A stretch of 64,000 nt of DNA, from positions 7,017 through 71,016 of the forward strand of contig NZ_JBDVFA010000029.1 in the NCBI RefSeq assembly GCF_039941195.1. The letters run 5' to 3'. Positions 54,627 through 64,000 of the stretch are shown in pieces (position 1 is the first letter of the stretch; each line of letters opens with the position of its first letter). The notes under the pieces were generated by a model, which saw only the letters and a program-made list of their open reading frames with translations, was not told where the DNA came from and searched no databases. Position numbers and translations under genes: made by a program. This DNA is from Aurantibacter_A sp039941195. GTDB lineage: Bacteria > Bacteroidota > Bacteroidia > Flavobacteriales > Flavobacteriaceae.

Positions 54627-56255
54627 ATGAAAAATAAAACAAAAATTACCATTTTATTACTCTTGATGATAGCAGTTGGGTGTAGTAAAAAAAATGATGA
54701 CGCACCGATTATCGAAAGTGATGCCAAAGAATTATTAACTGTTTCTTTTAATTCTCAAGCCAATCCAGATGTTCAAGGTTCGGTTAATGGTACAGTATCG
54801 CAAGAAACAAAAACAGCAATAGTAATGGTGCCAATCGGTACGGTCTTGACCTCATTAACACCTACGCTAACCCTTTCTAATAAAGCGAGTTATAGTCCAC
54901 AAGGTCCTCAAGATTTTACGAATAATGTAACATATACCATTACGGCAGAAAATGGTAGTACTGCCACTTATGTTATAAGTGTCAGCGAGATTCAGAGTTC
55001 AGAGAGTCAATTGCTTGGTTTTACCTTATTAAAAATCTCCAATGACATTAATGAAAATTTGGTGGGTACAGTTCATGATGATACGAAGAGCGTACGGTTG
55101 ATTACTTCGGCAATGACCGATGTTACCCTTCTCTCCCCAACTTTGGAAGTGTCGGAAGGTGCAAGTTATACTCCAGAGGGCTTACAAGATTTTAGTGAAC
55201 CTGTAACTTATACCGTCACCGCTGCCGATGGATCAACGACCGAGTATATGGTTAATATAAGAACCGAGCGCGATTTGTTGATTGCTATTAGTGAGGCCAA
55301 CCCACAAAACACCTTGGAGTGGAATTATAACGAACAGGATATCGATGATTGGAACGACGTGGATTTAACAGAAGACGGTTATGTTGAATATTTACATTTG
55401 GATGAAAATCTATCGATTGTCCCTGATGAAATAGGTTATTTTAGAAAGCTTAAAGAACTCGATTTAGATGATAATGTTAATCTTACAGAATTACCTAAAA
55501 CGATAGGGCTGTTGACAAATTTGAAATATATGGAATTAGACAACAATAAACTCAAAGAACTACCGCAAGAATTTGGTCAGTTAACTTCACTTGAGGATCT
55601 CGATTTAAATGAAAATTTGTTTACCGAATTTCCAGAAGCATTAATTCAATTGCCCAATTTAATCGATTTAGACATTAGTGATAATTTTTTAACGAAACTA
55701 CCCTCCGAAATTAAACAGATGACAGCATTGAGAGAGTTAAAGCTATCTAACAATAAGTTCGAAGATTTTCCTGATGCAGTTTTTCAACTCGAAAATCTAG
55801 AAATATTAGATTACGAAGAAAACCAATTGAAAGTATTACCACAACAAATCGGTGCGTTAGAAAATTTAAAGATCCTAGATTTGTCAGACAATCTTTTGAC
55901 CAAACTGCCTGCTGAACTTCAATTACTAGAAGGGTTACAATATTTATATCTGTCAAGAAATGATTTTGAGATTATTCCCGAGGTAGTTTTTTCACTAAGT
56001 TTATTAATTAAATTAACAATGAACGACAATTCAATAAGTAAAATCAGTTCTGATATTACCAGCTTGATTTTTCTCTTTGAACTTCAAATGAAAAATAATC
56101 TCATAAAAGAAATACCGGGCGAGCTTGATAGCATGCAAAACCTGCTTAATCTGTATATCACTGGAAATCAAATTGAAAAACTACCCGAAGAGTTATGTCC
56201 GCCTACCTATATTACCACTTTGATTAAAGATGATTCTACGGTATGTCCGAATTAA
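54627..56255 (+). CDS. Leucine-rich-repeat lipoprotein with two DUF5018-like domains
   Basis: 542 residues. Lipobox VGCSKK after a short signal. Two homologous beta-sandwich domains (about 32-120 and 123-212; each has SPQGPQDFTNNVTYTITAEN or PEGLQDFSEPVTYTVTAADG) fit DUF5018. From about 265 to 530 there are some ten leucine-rich repeats of 23 residues (LKELDLDDN...LTELPKTIG type). It is a surface or periplasmic protein with binding function; the partner is unknown. It is expressed from operator 3, so it probably belongs to the regulon of the two-component system upstream. Confidence 0.87.
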   Translation: MKNKTKITILLLLMIAVGCSKKNDDAPIIESDAKELLTVSFNSQANPDVQGSVNGTVSQETKTAIVMVPIGTVLTSLTPTLTLSNKASYSPQGPQDFTNNVTYTITAENGSTATYVISVSEIQSSESQLLGFTLLKISNDINENLVGTVHDDTKSVRLITSAMTDVTLLSPTLEVSEGASYTPEGLQDFSEPVTYTVTAADGSTTEYMVNIRTERDLLIAISEANPQNTLEWNYNEQDIDDWNDVDLTEDGYVEYLHLDENLSIVPDEIGYFRKLKELDLDDNVNLTELPKTIGLLTNLKYMELDNNKLKELPQEFGQLTSLEDLDLNENLFTEFPEALIQLPNLIDLDISDNFLTKLPSEIKQMTALRELKLSNNKFEDFPDAVFQLENLEILDYEENQLKVLPQQIGALENLKILDLSDNLLTKLPAELQLLEGLQYLYLSRNDFEIIPEVVFSLSLLIKLTMNDNSISKISSDITSLIFLFELQMKNNLIKEIPGELDSMQNLLNLYITGNQIEKLPEELCPPTYITTLIKDDSTVCPN

Positions 56256-56284
56256 AAAATAGTTTTAACAAATGAAAAGTTGCG

Positions 56285-56311
56285 AAAAAAGCCCTCTCTC
56301 GAGGGCTTTTT
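56285..56311 (+). terminator. Rho-independent terminator after the LRR gene
   Basis: The stem aaaaaagccctc / gagggctttttt has a TCTC loop and a T run, 30 nt after the stop. The A run on the other side lets it serve the convergent tex gene too, although that gene ends 67 nt further on. Confidence 0.88.
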
Positions 56312-56377
56312 ATTTGTCGTTTTATAGTAAACATACAGATAGGTGTTGCGGATTAGACCACATGTGATCACTTGTTG

Positions 56378-58507
56378 TCAATTACTTTTATGCAATGCCA
56401 ACTGAATACGTTTTCTAGGAATATCAATCGACAATACTTTTACAATTATTTGCTGATTGAGATGTACATGCTCGTTTACATCTTTTACAAAACTATCCGA
56501 AAGGTTTGAAACATGTATGAGTCCACTTTCTTTAATGCCGATATTAACAAAGCATCCAAAATTGGTAATGTTATTGACGATTCCCGGTAGTAATTGTCCA
56601 TCTCTTAAATCGGAGATGCTGCGCACATTTTGGTCAAAGGTAAAAACTTTGGCTTTTTCACGACGGTCGAGACCAGGTTTTTCGAGTTCGTCAATAATGT
56701 CTTGTAGGGTAGGTAGGCCAACAGTGTCTGTACAATACTTTTTTAAGTCGATTTTTTCGAGCTGACTTTTGTTACCAATTAAATCAGAAATGGCTACTCC
56801 TTTGTCTTTGGCCATTTGTTTTACAACACTATAACTTTCTGGGTGTACCGAAGAATCGTCCAACGGATTTTTTCCATCTTTTATCCGGAGAAAACCAGCC
56901 CCTTGTTCAAAAGCTTTACCTCCTAATCGAGGAACTTTTTTTATAGTAGCTCTATCAGTGAATGCGCCATTTTCATTTCGATACGCAACAATATTTTCTG
57001 CTAGTTTTGGGCCTATGCCCGAAACATAACTTAGTAAAGGAACACTCGCAGTGTTGATATTCACTCCCACTGAATTTACACAACTTTCTACAACACCATC
57101 CAACGAAGTTTGTAATTTACTTTGGTCAACATCGTGTTGGTATTGACCTACACCAATTGATTTGGCGTCTATTTTTACTAACTCTGCCAAAGGGTCTGCC
57201 AATCGTCTTCCAATGGAAACCGAGCCACGAACCGTAACATCATAGTTCGGAAATTCGTCACGAGCTATTTTAGAGGCTGAATAGATAGAAGCTCCAGCTT
57301 CGCTTACTACAAAAACCTCTGGGGGATTCTTAAAATGAATACGTTTTACTAAGTGTTCCGTTTCTCTTGAAGCAGTGCCATTACCAATGGCTATTGCTTC
57401 AATTTTATAAGCATCACACAAAGAGCTTATTTTCTTCATGGCTTCAGTGCCTTTGTTCTGTGGCGCATGCGGATAAATAGTTTCGTTATGTCTTAACTCA
57501 CCTTGCGCACTTAGGCAAACAACTTTACAGCCTGTTCTAAAGCCAGGGTCTATTGCTAAAATTCTCTTTTCACCTAATGGTGCGCCCAAAAGTAGTTGTT
57601 TTAGATTTTTTGAAAACACTGAAATGGCTTCGTCGTCAGCTTTTTCTTTTGCTAATTTTAGTGTTTCATTAGATAGTGAGGGGATAAGTAAGCGTTTGTA
57701 GGCATCTTCCAGCGCTAATTGTACATGAGATGTACAAGAATTATTAGATTTAATAATACGGTCTGCTATTTTAGATAAAATATACGCATCGTCAATCTCA
57801 ATCTTCACGCGAATAAAACCTTCATTTTCAGCTCGTAAAATAGCTAATAATCGATGTGAAGGGCAACGTTTTAAAGCTTCGCTCCAATCGAAATAATCTC
57901 TAAATTTTTGCGCTTTCTCATCGTCTTTTTTTGTGCTGATTACTTTAGTAGTAAGCATAGCAGTCCGTTCCAGTTGATTTCGAATTTGATTTCGAATAGA
58001 AATACGTTCGTTCAGCCATTCAGCTATAATGTGTCTCGCTCCTTCTAGTGCTTCGTCTTCATTTTTTACATGCTCATTTAAATACTGAGGGGCAACAAAA
58101 TCAATCTCTGCATAATTTTTCGCCATTATGATTTTGGCTAACGGTTCTAATCCGTTTTTGCGTGCGGTTTCGGCTTTAGTTTTTCGTTTTTTCTTGAAGG
58201 GGAGGTAAAGATCTTCAAGTGTAATTAAATCTTCTGTTGCCTTAATTTTTAAACGAAGTTCATCGGTTAATGCATCTTGTTCTTCAATGGCTTTCAAGAC
58301 AGCTACTTTTCTTTTCTCGAGGGCTTCAAATAGCGTTTTAAATTGAACAATTGCTCCAATTTGTACTTCATCCAATCCTTCTGTTGCTTCTTTTCTATAG
58401 CGAGATATAAAAGGTAGGGTACAGTCTTGGTTTAATAAATCGACTGTGTTTTTAATGCCTTTTTCGGGGAGTAGGGTGTGTTTAGCGACGTAGGAGATGA
58501 GGTTCAT
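56378..58507 (-). CDS. tex: Tex-family S1 RNA-binding protein
   Basis: 709 residues with the full Tex order: N-terminal helical Tex domain with the PFISRYRKEATEGLDE motif, a YqgF/RNase H-like domain (RILAIDPGFRTGCKV), helix-hairpin-helix units (VSGIGPKLAENIVAYR) and a C-terminal S1 domain (GIVNNITNFGCFVNIG). It binds RNA and affects transcription and stress survival in bacteria. Housekeeping gene, 19 nt after metG on the same strand. Confidence 0.93.
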   Translation of the reverse strand: MNLISYVAKHTLLPEKGIKNTVDLLNQDCTLPFISRYRKEATEGLDEVQIGAIVQFKTLFEALEKRKVAVLKAIEEQDALTDELRLKIKATEDLITLEDLYLPFKKKRKTKAETARKNGLEPLAKIIMAKNYAEIDFVAPQYLNEHVKNEDEALEGARHIIAEWLNERISIRNQIRNQLERTAMLTTKVISTKKDDEKAQKFRDYFDWSEALKRCPSHRLLAILRAENEGFIRVKIEIDDAYILSKIADRIIKSNNSCTSHVQLALEDAYKRLLIPSLSNETLKLAKEKADDEAISVFSKNLKQLLLGAPLGEKRILAIDPGFRTGCKVVCLSAQGELRHNETIYPHAPQNKGTEAMKKISSLCDAYKIEAIAIGNGTASRETEHLVKRIHFKNPPEVFVVSEAGASIYSASKIARDEFPNYDVTVRGSVSIGRRLADPLAELVKIDAKSIGVGQYQHDVDQSKLQTSLDGVVESCVNSVGVNINTASVPLLSYVSGIGPKLAENIVAYRNENGAFTDRATIKKVPRLGGKAFEQGAGFLRIKDGKNPLDDSSVHPESYSVVKQMAKDKGVAISDLIGNKSQLEKIDLKKYCTDTVGLPTLQDIIDELEKPGLDRREKAKVFTFDQNVRSISDLRDGQLLPGIVNNITNFGCFVNIGIKESGLIHVSNLSDSFVKDVNEHVHLNQQIIVKVLSIDIPRKRIQLALHKSN

Positions 58508-58526
58508 AAAATTCTATTGGAATTTG

Positions 58527-60602
58527 CTAACTTATTCCTTCACCGTTACTAACGCCATCTTCATCAGGGTTAACGAAAATCAATTTTCCTTCTGCGTTTT
58601 CAGTCATTAAAATCATGCCTTCGCTTTCTACACCACGTAATGCTCGTGGGGCAAGGTTGATTAAAACAGTAACTTTTTTACCAACAATTTCTTCTGGAGT
58701 AAAGCTCTCCGCTATACCTGAAACAATGGTGCGGGTATCGAGACCTGTGTCAACTTTTAAGACAAGTAATTTTTTGGCTTTTGCCATTTTTTCGGCTTCA
58801 ACTATTGTTCCAACGCGCATATCTAGTTTTGTAAAATCATCGAAAGTAATAGTGTCTTTTTGAGCCATAAGTTCTTTGTTTGCGTTTTCATTGGCCTTTT
58901 TGGTAGCCTCTAATTTATCTAATTGGGCTTGAATTTCTTTGTCTTCAATTTTTCTAAAAAGTAATTCCCCTTTATTAATTTGATGATTTGATGGAAGTAA
59001 TATATCGTTTGTAGTAATATCCGTCCAGGTAAGCGACCCCTCAACTGTACTTGGAGAGATGTTAAGGATGTTTTTCAATTTCCTGGAGGTAAACGGTAAA
59101 AACGGTTCGCTTAACACTGATAGTGCGGTTGCGATTTGCAGCGCTACGAACATAATTGTTTTTGTTCGATCTTCATCTTCTTTAATAACTTTCCAAGGTT
59201 CTTCGTCAGCTAGATATTTATTACCTAAACGAGCAAGATTCATTAACTCTTGGCTAGCTTCTCTAAATCGGTACCGCTCTAAAGAGGTTGAAATAATATT
59301 AGGGTATTTCCGAAGTTGCTCTAATGTTTCAGTATCAATATTTGACAAATTCCCTGAGCTTGGTACTTGTCCTTCATAGTATTTGTTGGTCAAGACCACA
59401 ACACGATTAATAAAGTTGCCAAAAATAGCAACTAGTTCACTGTTGTTTCTTGTTTGAAAATCTTTCCAAGTAAAATCGTTGTCTTTAGATTCAGGAGCAT
59501 TTGCAGTTAATGTGTAGCGTAAAACATCTTGCATATCTGGAAAATCTACCAAATACTCATGAAGCCAAACCGCCCAATTTTTTGAAGTCGACAGCTTGTT
59601 TCCTTCAAGGTTTAAAAATTCGTTTGCGGGAACATTTTCTGGTAAGATATAATCACCATGGGCTTTAAGGATGGCAGGGAAGATAATACAGTGGAAAACA
59701 ATATTATCCTTACCTATAAAATGTACAAGTTTTGAATCTTCTGATTTCCAGTAAGGTTCCCAATCTTTACCTTCGCGTTCGGCCCATTCTTTTGAGGAGG
59801 AAATATAACCTATAGGTGCATCAAACCAAACGTATAAAACTTTGCCTTCACCCCCTGCAATAGGTACTGGAATTCCCCAATCTAAATCTCTAGTTACTGC
59901 TCTTGGTTCTAAGCCGCCATCAATCCAGCTTTTACATTGGCCATATACATTTGGTTTCCAGTCATTTTTATGACCTTCTAATATCCATTTTTTTAGAAAA
60001 TCTTCGTATCGATTTAAAGGGAGAAACCAGTGTTTTGTTTCTTTAGTTGTGGGTACAGTACCGGTAATGGTCGATTTCGGATTTATTAAGTCTGTTGCGT
60101 TGAGCGATGATCCACAATTTTCACATTGATCACCGTAGGCTTCTTCATGGCCGCATTTTGGGCAAGTTCCTACTACAAATCTATCGGCCAAAAATTGTTG
60201 CGCTTCTTCATCGTAAAGTTGCGCTGTGGTTTCTTCAATAAAATCCCCTTGGTCATAAAGCTTTTGAAAAAAATCAGAAGCAGTTTTATGGTGAATAGGT
60301 AATGATGTTCTTGAATAGTTGTCGAAAGTTATTCCGAATTCATTAAAAGAATTTTTAATAATGCCGTGATACTTATCGATAATTTCTTGAGGAGAAACAC
60401 CTTCTTTTTTAGCTTTCATTGGTATGGCTGCGCCATGTTCATCACTGCCGCAAACAAAAAGTACGTCTTTACCAGTTAACCTTAAATAGCGAGCATAAAT
60501 ATCGGCGGGCACGTAAACACCAGCTAAATGACCAATATGTATAGGGCCATTAGTGTAGGGTAAGGCGGCCGTAATTGTGTACCTAGAAAATTCAGACATC
60601 AT
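58527..60602 (-). CDS. metG: Methionyl-tRNA synthetase with C-terminal tRNA-binding domain
   Basis: 691 residues. HIGH motif in GPIHIGHLAG, a four-Cys zinc knuckle (CPKCGHEEAYGDQCENCG), the KMSKS equivalent KLSTSKNWAVW, an anticodon-binding domain and a C-terminal OB-fold tRNA-binding domain (FTKLDMRVGTIVEAEK). It charges tRNA-Met. Length and order are normal for Bacteroidota; the start at MMSEFSRYTIT could be either Met. Confidence 0.96.
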   Translation of the reverse strand: MMSEFSRYTITAALPYTNGPIHIGHLAGVYVPADIYARYLRLTGKDVLFVCGSDEHGAAIPMKAKKEGVSPQEIIDKYHGIIKNSFNEFGITFDNYSRTSLPIHHKTASDFFQKLYDQGDFIEETTAQLYDEEAQQFLADRFVVGTCPKCGHEEAYGDQCENCGSSLNATDLINPKSTITGTVPTTKETKHWFLPLNRYEDFLKKWILEGHKNDWKPNVYGQCKSWIDGGLEPRAVTRDLDWGIPVPIAGGEGKVLYVWFDAPIGYISSSKEWAEREGKDWEPYWKSEDSKLVHFIGKDNIVFHCIIFPAILKAHGDYILPENVPANEFLNLEGNKLSTSKNWAVWLHEYLVDFPDMQDVLRYTLTANAPESKDNDFTWKDFQTRNNSELVAIFGNFINRVVVLTNKYYEGQVPSSGNLSNIDTETLEQLRKYPNIISTSLERYRFREASQELMNLARLGNKYLADEEPWKVIKEDEDRTKTIMFVALQIATALSVLSEPFLPFTSRKLKNILNISPSTVEGSLTWTDITTNDILLPSNHQINKGELLFRKIEDKEIQAQLDKLEATKKANENANKELMAQKDTITFDDFTKLDMRVGTIVEAEKMAKAKKLLVLKVDTGLDTRTIVSGIAESFTPEEIVGKKVTVLINLAPRALRGVESEGMILMTENAEGKLIFVNPDEDGVSNGEGIS

Positions 60603-60736
60603 AATTCAATTAGCCTGCAAAAATAAGTTTTTTAACGTTGCAAGACTTCAGGTAAATAGTTGGATTTCTATGAATATCTATAAAGTGAAGTTTTAGATTA
60701 TAGTTTTCAGAAAAATAAATACCTTTTAAATAGCAA

Positions 60737-60772
60737 AGCCTCCATGAAACTTTTAGAAAGTTGCTGAAGGCT
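60737..60772 (-). terminator. Possible terminator of the DUF1800-DUF1501 operon
   Basis: On the minus strand, an imperfect stem AGCCTTCAGCAACTTT / AAAGTTTCATGGAGGCT is followed by an AT-rich stretch, about 25-60 nt beyond the DUF1501 stop. Mismatches and a weak T run make it tentative. Confidence 0.45.
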
Positions 60773-60795
60773 ATGCGCGTTGTGGGGACGAAAAG

Positions 60796-62511
60796 CTAGG
60801 CTACCATAACAGATTTACTCATTTTATGGTTTTGTACATTAATTCTGTAAATATATTTTCCACTAGCTAATTGCTCGGCCATATTTTCTCTGATGTTAAT
60901 TTCTCTTGAACCTTCAAACATCATTTCATTAAATACAGTTCCCATATTCTGTCCTAGAATATTATACAATTGTATATCTACATGAGCGCTAAATGGCATC
61001 TCTAGGTAAATATGCGGTGCATTATTTGTAGGGTAAAATGGTTTATGAACTATAGTTTCTAATAAACTTGGATCGTAAGGAGTAGGATTTTCTGGTTCAC
61101 CATTTTCACTTTCTGCTGTAGGTATCGTTGGCTCACCATCGCTATAAGCAATTTCAGGAAAATCGACTCCACTACAGTTAAAGCCTAAGTTTACAGGAGC
61201 GTATGGATGGTCTAATAAATGTTCCTCAACCAATGGAACAGGAATACATAACCATTCTGCCATTACTGTTGCATATAGGTCTCTAAAGTCCATAGTGTAT
61301 TCTAGATTTCCACGCCCATCGGGATCATCCAAAGTAGGATGTTCTCCGACAAATGCACTTCCGTTAAGTCCAGATCCAAAAAATAAGGTAGGTGCTGCTT
61401 TACCATGGTCAGTACCATTGGACCCATTTTCGAAAATACGTCTACCAAATTCTGAGAAAGTCATACTTAAAACTTTGTCATCTTGTTGTGTAAAGGCTAA
61501 ATCGTCATAAAAATTGTCAATAGCTATCGATAGGTAAGACATTAATCTTTCGTGAGCTAATGGCTGATTGCCATGTGTATCAAATCCTCCCAAAGTAATC
61601 ATATATACTTTTGTTCCAAGATTACCTTTTATTAAACGAGCTAATAACGCTAATTGGCGAGCGAAATAGTTGTCTTGGTATTCCACTTGATTCTGACCTC
61701 GTTCATATGCTTCGTGAATGGTACCTGAATATTCATAGGTTACGTTTGCAACACCTCTTAAGAATTCCAATTGGTCGCCATACATACAATCATCAAAAAG
61801 ACTCGGGTCTAGATTATATTGCAAACCTGTCTCCGCAATTTCTTCCAATTGATCAATGTTTGAAGCAACAAATGCATAGTTTGTTTCTTCACCTTGGAAA
61901 ACTAAACTTCCAAAATTTCCTATCTGAACTGCTGCTGGAGCAACTGGAGGGTTCATTAAATAATCTGGGTAAATATTTTCAAAATGTCTCCCCATCCAAC
62001 CTGTGTTTAAACCGGAGAATCCGGTAGAGGTTAAGTCTGTATTTGCAAAAATATCGGAACCTGTAAAGTGTGAAAGACTTTGACTTTCATATCCAACGCC
62101 ATGTACTGCCTTAAATTGACCTTCGCCCCACATTGGTTCCAAAGATTTCATATAAGTAGGTACACCAAATTCATCAGTTAATTTCAGGATTTTACTTTCT
62201 GGAATATAAATGTTGGGTCTAGCATTAGCATAAGCATCATATTGTTCAATTGGTAGAACAGTACTTAACCCATCATTACCACCCGAAAGACGAATAAGAA
62301 TTAAAATTTTGTCAGTTTCAGCCTGTGCAATAGCTTGCGTAAGCGGTGATGGTGCAGATGCGGTTAGCATATTGCTGCCGAGCATCATAGAGCCAGAACC
62401 TGCAATTCCTAATGCCTGTAAGAATGAACGTCTGCTCCAAGTTTTGTGTTCTAAATCATGACCTTCGTGTTGAAGACCTTTATATGGTGTATTATCGTGG
62501 GTATCGCACAT
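60796..62511 (-). CDS. DUF1501 protein with Tat-like signal and T9SS sorting domain
   Basis: 571 residues. N-terminus carries a twin-arginine-like motif in RRSFLQALGIAGSG. The DUF1501 body is a sulfatase/phosphatase-like fold (LIRLSGGNDGLSTV, LGGFDTHGNQ, FSEFGRRIFENGSNGTDHG). The last 80 residues form a type IX secretion sorting domain (VDIQLYNILGQNMG ... YIYRINVQNHKMSKSVMV). Exported to the surface or medium. It pairs with the DUF1800 gene 10 nt upstream, a constant association in Bacteroidota and Planctomycetes; biochemical role unknown. Confidence 0.9.
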   Translation of the reverse strand: MCDTHDNTPYKGLQHEGHDLEHKTWSRRSFLQALGIAGSGSMMLGSNMLTASAPSPLTQAIAQAETDKILILIRLSGGNDGLSTVLPIEQYDAYANARPNIYIPESKILKLTDEFGVPTYMKSLEPMWGEGQFKAVHGVGYESQSLSHFTGSDIFANTDLTSTGFSGLNTGWMGRHFENIYPDYLMNPPVAPAAVQIGNFGSLVFQGEETNYAFVASNIDQLEEIAETGLQYNLDPSLFDDCMYGDQLEFLRGVANVTYEYSGTIHEAYERGQNQVEYQDNYFARQLALLARLIKGNLGTKVYMITLGGFDTHGNQPLAHERLMSYLSIAIDNFYDDLAFTQQDDKVLSMTFSEFGRRIFENGSNGTDHGKAAPTLFFGSGLNGSAFVGEHPTLDDPDGRGNLEYTMDFRDLYATVMAEWLCIPVPLVEEHLLDHPYAPVNLGFNCSGVDFPEIAYSDGEPTIPTAESENGEPENPTPYDPSLLETIVHKPFYPTNNAPHIYLEMPFSAHVDIQLYNILGQNMGTVFNEMMFEGSREINIRENMAEQLASGKYIYRINVQNHKMSKSVMVA

Positions 62512-62521
62512 AATTGTAGGT

Positions 62522-64000
62522 TTATTTTAATTGGAATTCAGGTTGTCTAATTAAATGTAGTAGAAGGAGGTATACTTGTGAATCTGCATTCTGTAGCATC
62601 ATACTCCATGATCCATTTTGATAAACCATATCGCTTTCATAAGGTTCTCTAAATACATCAAACGCTGCACTGTAATCTGGGGTTTCAGTTAGAAGCCCTT
62701 TTGGGGTAATTTTATCAATAATGGCACGCGCTACTTCATCTGGATCGTTTGTAGTTGCGCCATTTGGACCTGCTGCAGCAATACCAAAAGTTCTAAATTG
62801 CTCCTGGTTGCTTTGCCAAAAATTTTGAATAAACATCTCAAAAGTTAGCCAACGACCAATCATGAAATTGGTGTTAATCCATGAACGATTACGTTGCCAA
62901 CCAGCTACATCAAAAGGATCAAATAATTCCTGACTTAATAAGGTTGATGCACTCATTAAGCTATTTAAAGTGCCATCATCATAAGCGAAATTAGTTTCAT
63001 TTATGAAGTTTAAGTACATATCGTATGGACTCTTTATAATCACTCCAATGGCGTCGTCATCAAAAAAGTGTTCACTTTTAAAAAGTTGCGCAAGCACAGG
63101 AGCTATTTCAAAGTTGTTTGCTATAAAGGTGGCTGACAAGCCTTGAATTATGGTTTCTGCATTTCCGGCATCATCTTGTGAATCTGGATGTACGAAAAAC
63201 TCATATAATTTTTTACAGATAAACCAACCAATTTCATTTGGTCGTTGTTCAAATAAAATATCAATTACATCGTCGTAACCCCAATTACCAGTTTGTCCAA
63301 GGATTGTCTTAGATCCTGCATCGTGTTTTTCTAAGTCAAATGTAACAGCTTCACAACCTAGCTCACCACGCTCAACATAGCCTGTTAATGCCCTTGCTGT
63401 TTCAATAATATCTTGCTCTGTGTAGTTATTGCCTTCTCCTAAAGTGAATAGTTCGTATAATTCTCTACCGTAGTTTTCATTTGGATTATTCCCATTGTTA
63501 TACACGCCATCTAAATAATAAAGCATGGCACTTGTTAAGCCCATTTCACTGATAAAGGTTTTAAAATTCCCCAGTGCATTTCGCTGTAGACAATTAACAT
63601 AATGGTATAAAAAACTATTACAATTGTATACACTTAATTGAGTAACGAGATGATTACTCCAAAAGAAGCTCATTCTATCCGCTAGATTGTTTTCTATAAG
63701 TGATCTTGTATACGCAAGACCAAGTTCTTCTTGCTGAGAGTTTTTTAAGGCGTTTCTGGCGTCATCATCTTCCGGATAATTGCTATTATTCCAATCTGCC
63801 CATGTAGGAGCAGGAATTGGGTTTGAATTGATAGCTTCATTGATTAAATTGTCTACTAAAGCTGTCGCGGTTTGTCCAACAGCTGCGTTTATGGTATCGA
63901 CAGAAGCACTAAAACCAAGACGTCTATAAAGGTGTTCCGCTTTATTTTTATCCAAAGGAATGGCATAAGCGTTTAAGCCTGAAGTATTACAATTAATGAA
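62522..64000 (-). CDS. DUF1800 protein (partial, N-terminus beyond the window)
   Basis: A TTG at 63955 could open the frame, but it reads on to the right edge with plausible protein sequence (CNTSGLNAYAIPLDKNKAEH), so the true start lies outside. Visible features are AEHLYRRLGFSAS, FFWSNHLVTQ, YGRELYELFTLGEGNNYTEQ and KKLYEFFVHPDSQ, the DUF1800 signature. It is followed by the DUF1501 gene. Function unknown; likely envelope or secreted together with its partner. Confidence 0.9.
   Translation of the reverse strand, partial: FINCNTSGLNAYAIPLDKNKAEHLYRRLGFSASVDTINAAVGQTATALVDNLINEAINSNPIPAPTWADWNNSNYPEDDDARNALKNSQQEELGLAYTRSLIENNLADRMSFFWSNHLVTQLSVYNCNSFLYHYVNCLQRNALGNFKTFISEMGLTSAMLYYLDGVYNNGNNPNENYGRELYELFTLGEGNNYTEQDIIETARALTGYVERGELGCEAVTFDLEKHDAGSKTILGQTGNWGYDDVIDILFEQRPNEIGWFICKKLYEFFVHPDSQDDAGNAETIIQGLSATFIANNFEIAPVLAQLFKSEHFFDDDAIGVIIKSPYDMYLNFINETNFAYDDGTLNSLMSASTLLSQELFDPFDVAGWQRNRSWINTNFMIGRWLTFEMFIQNFWQSNQEQFRTFGIAAAGPNGATTNDPDEVARAIIDKITPKGLLTETPDYSAAFDVFREPYESDMVYQNGSWSMMLQNADSQVYLLLLHLIRQPEFQLK

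Overview
The window reads as chromosome of a marine-type member of the Flavobacteriaceae (Bacteroidota). It is AT-rich. It has T9SS-style C-terminal sorting sequences, lipoproteins, DUF1501/DUF1800 and WG-repeat proteins, few Shine-Dalgarno sequences, and a flexirubin-type pigment cluster whose tyrosine ammonia-lyase strongly resembles the Flavobacterium johnsoniae enzyme. The genus cannot be fixed from the sequence alone. No tRNA, rRNA, insertion sequence, prophage or CRISPR array was seen.

Layout. 1-8157: assorted metabolic genes (M28 peptidase running off the left edge, CBS protein, zinc-ribbon protein, DUF6265-like protein, GH31 glycosidase, esterase, acyltransferase-like membrane protein). 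Between them, at 6307-6735, lies a tandem array of three 37-codon genes for related basic microproteins, closed by a strong terminator. 8177-39242: about 31 kb of almost uninterrupted minus-strand genes, many overlapping by 1-20 nt. From 8762 they form a flexirubin (aryl polyene ester of a dialkylresorcinol) cluster: tyrosine ammonia-lyase, aryl acid ligase, two ACPs, four intact ketosynthases (DarB plus three FabF-like), two degenerate ketosynthase-like proteins, ketoreductase, three hotdog dehydratase-like proteins, methyltransferase, thioesterase, DarA, several candidate acyltransferases, and a transport module (ABC exporter, RND/MMPL fusion, LolA-like carrier, lipoprotein). A divergent flavin-dependent halogenase-like gene (39362) bounds it.

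40606-45980: a pair of paralogous secreted proteins, a beta-lactamase-fold serine hydrolase, a sugar O-acetyltransferase, a PAP2 phosphatase and a nucleoside-hydrolase lipoprotein.

46100-56255: the most novel part. A small membrane protein, two tandem TPR-sensor histidine kinases with near-identical catalytic halves, and a LuxR-type response regulator are followed by a three-enzyme operon (NeuD-like acyltransferase, CapK-like adenylate-forming enzyme, ATP-grasp ligase) and a leucine-rich-repeat lipoprotein. Each of the three transcription units is preceded by the same twin palindrome: two 16-bp TCAGGG-N4-CCCTGA sites whose starts are exactly 26 bp apart. The second site ends 22 nt before a -7-like element and 56-59 nt before the start codon. 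This looks like a compact, self-regulated local regulon.

56378-64000: housekeeping (Tex, MetG) and a DUF1501/DUF1800 pair, the last running off the right edge.
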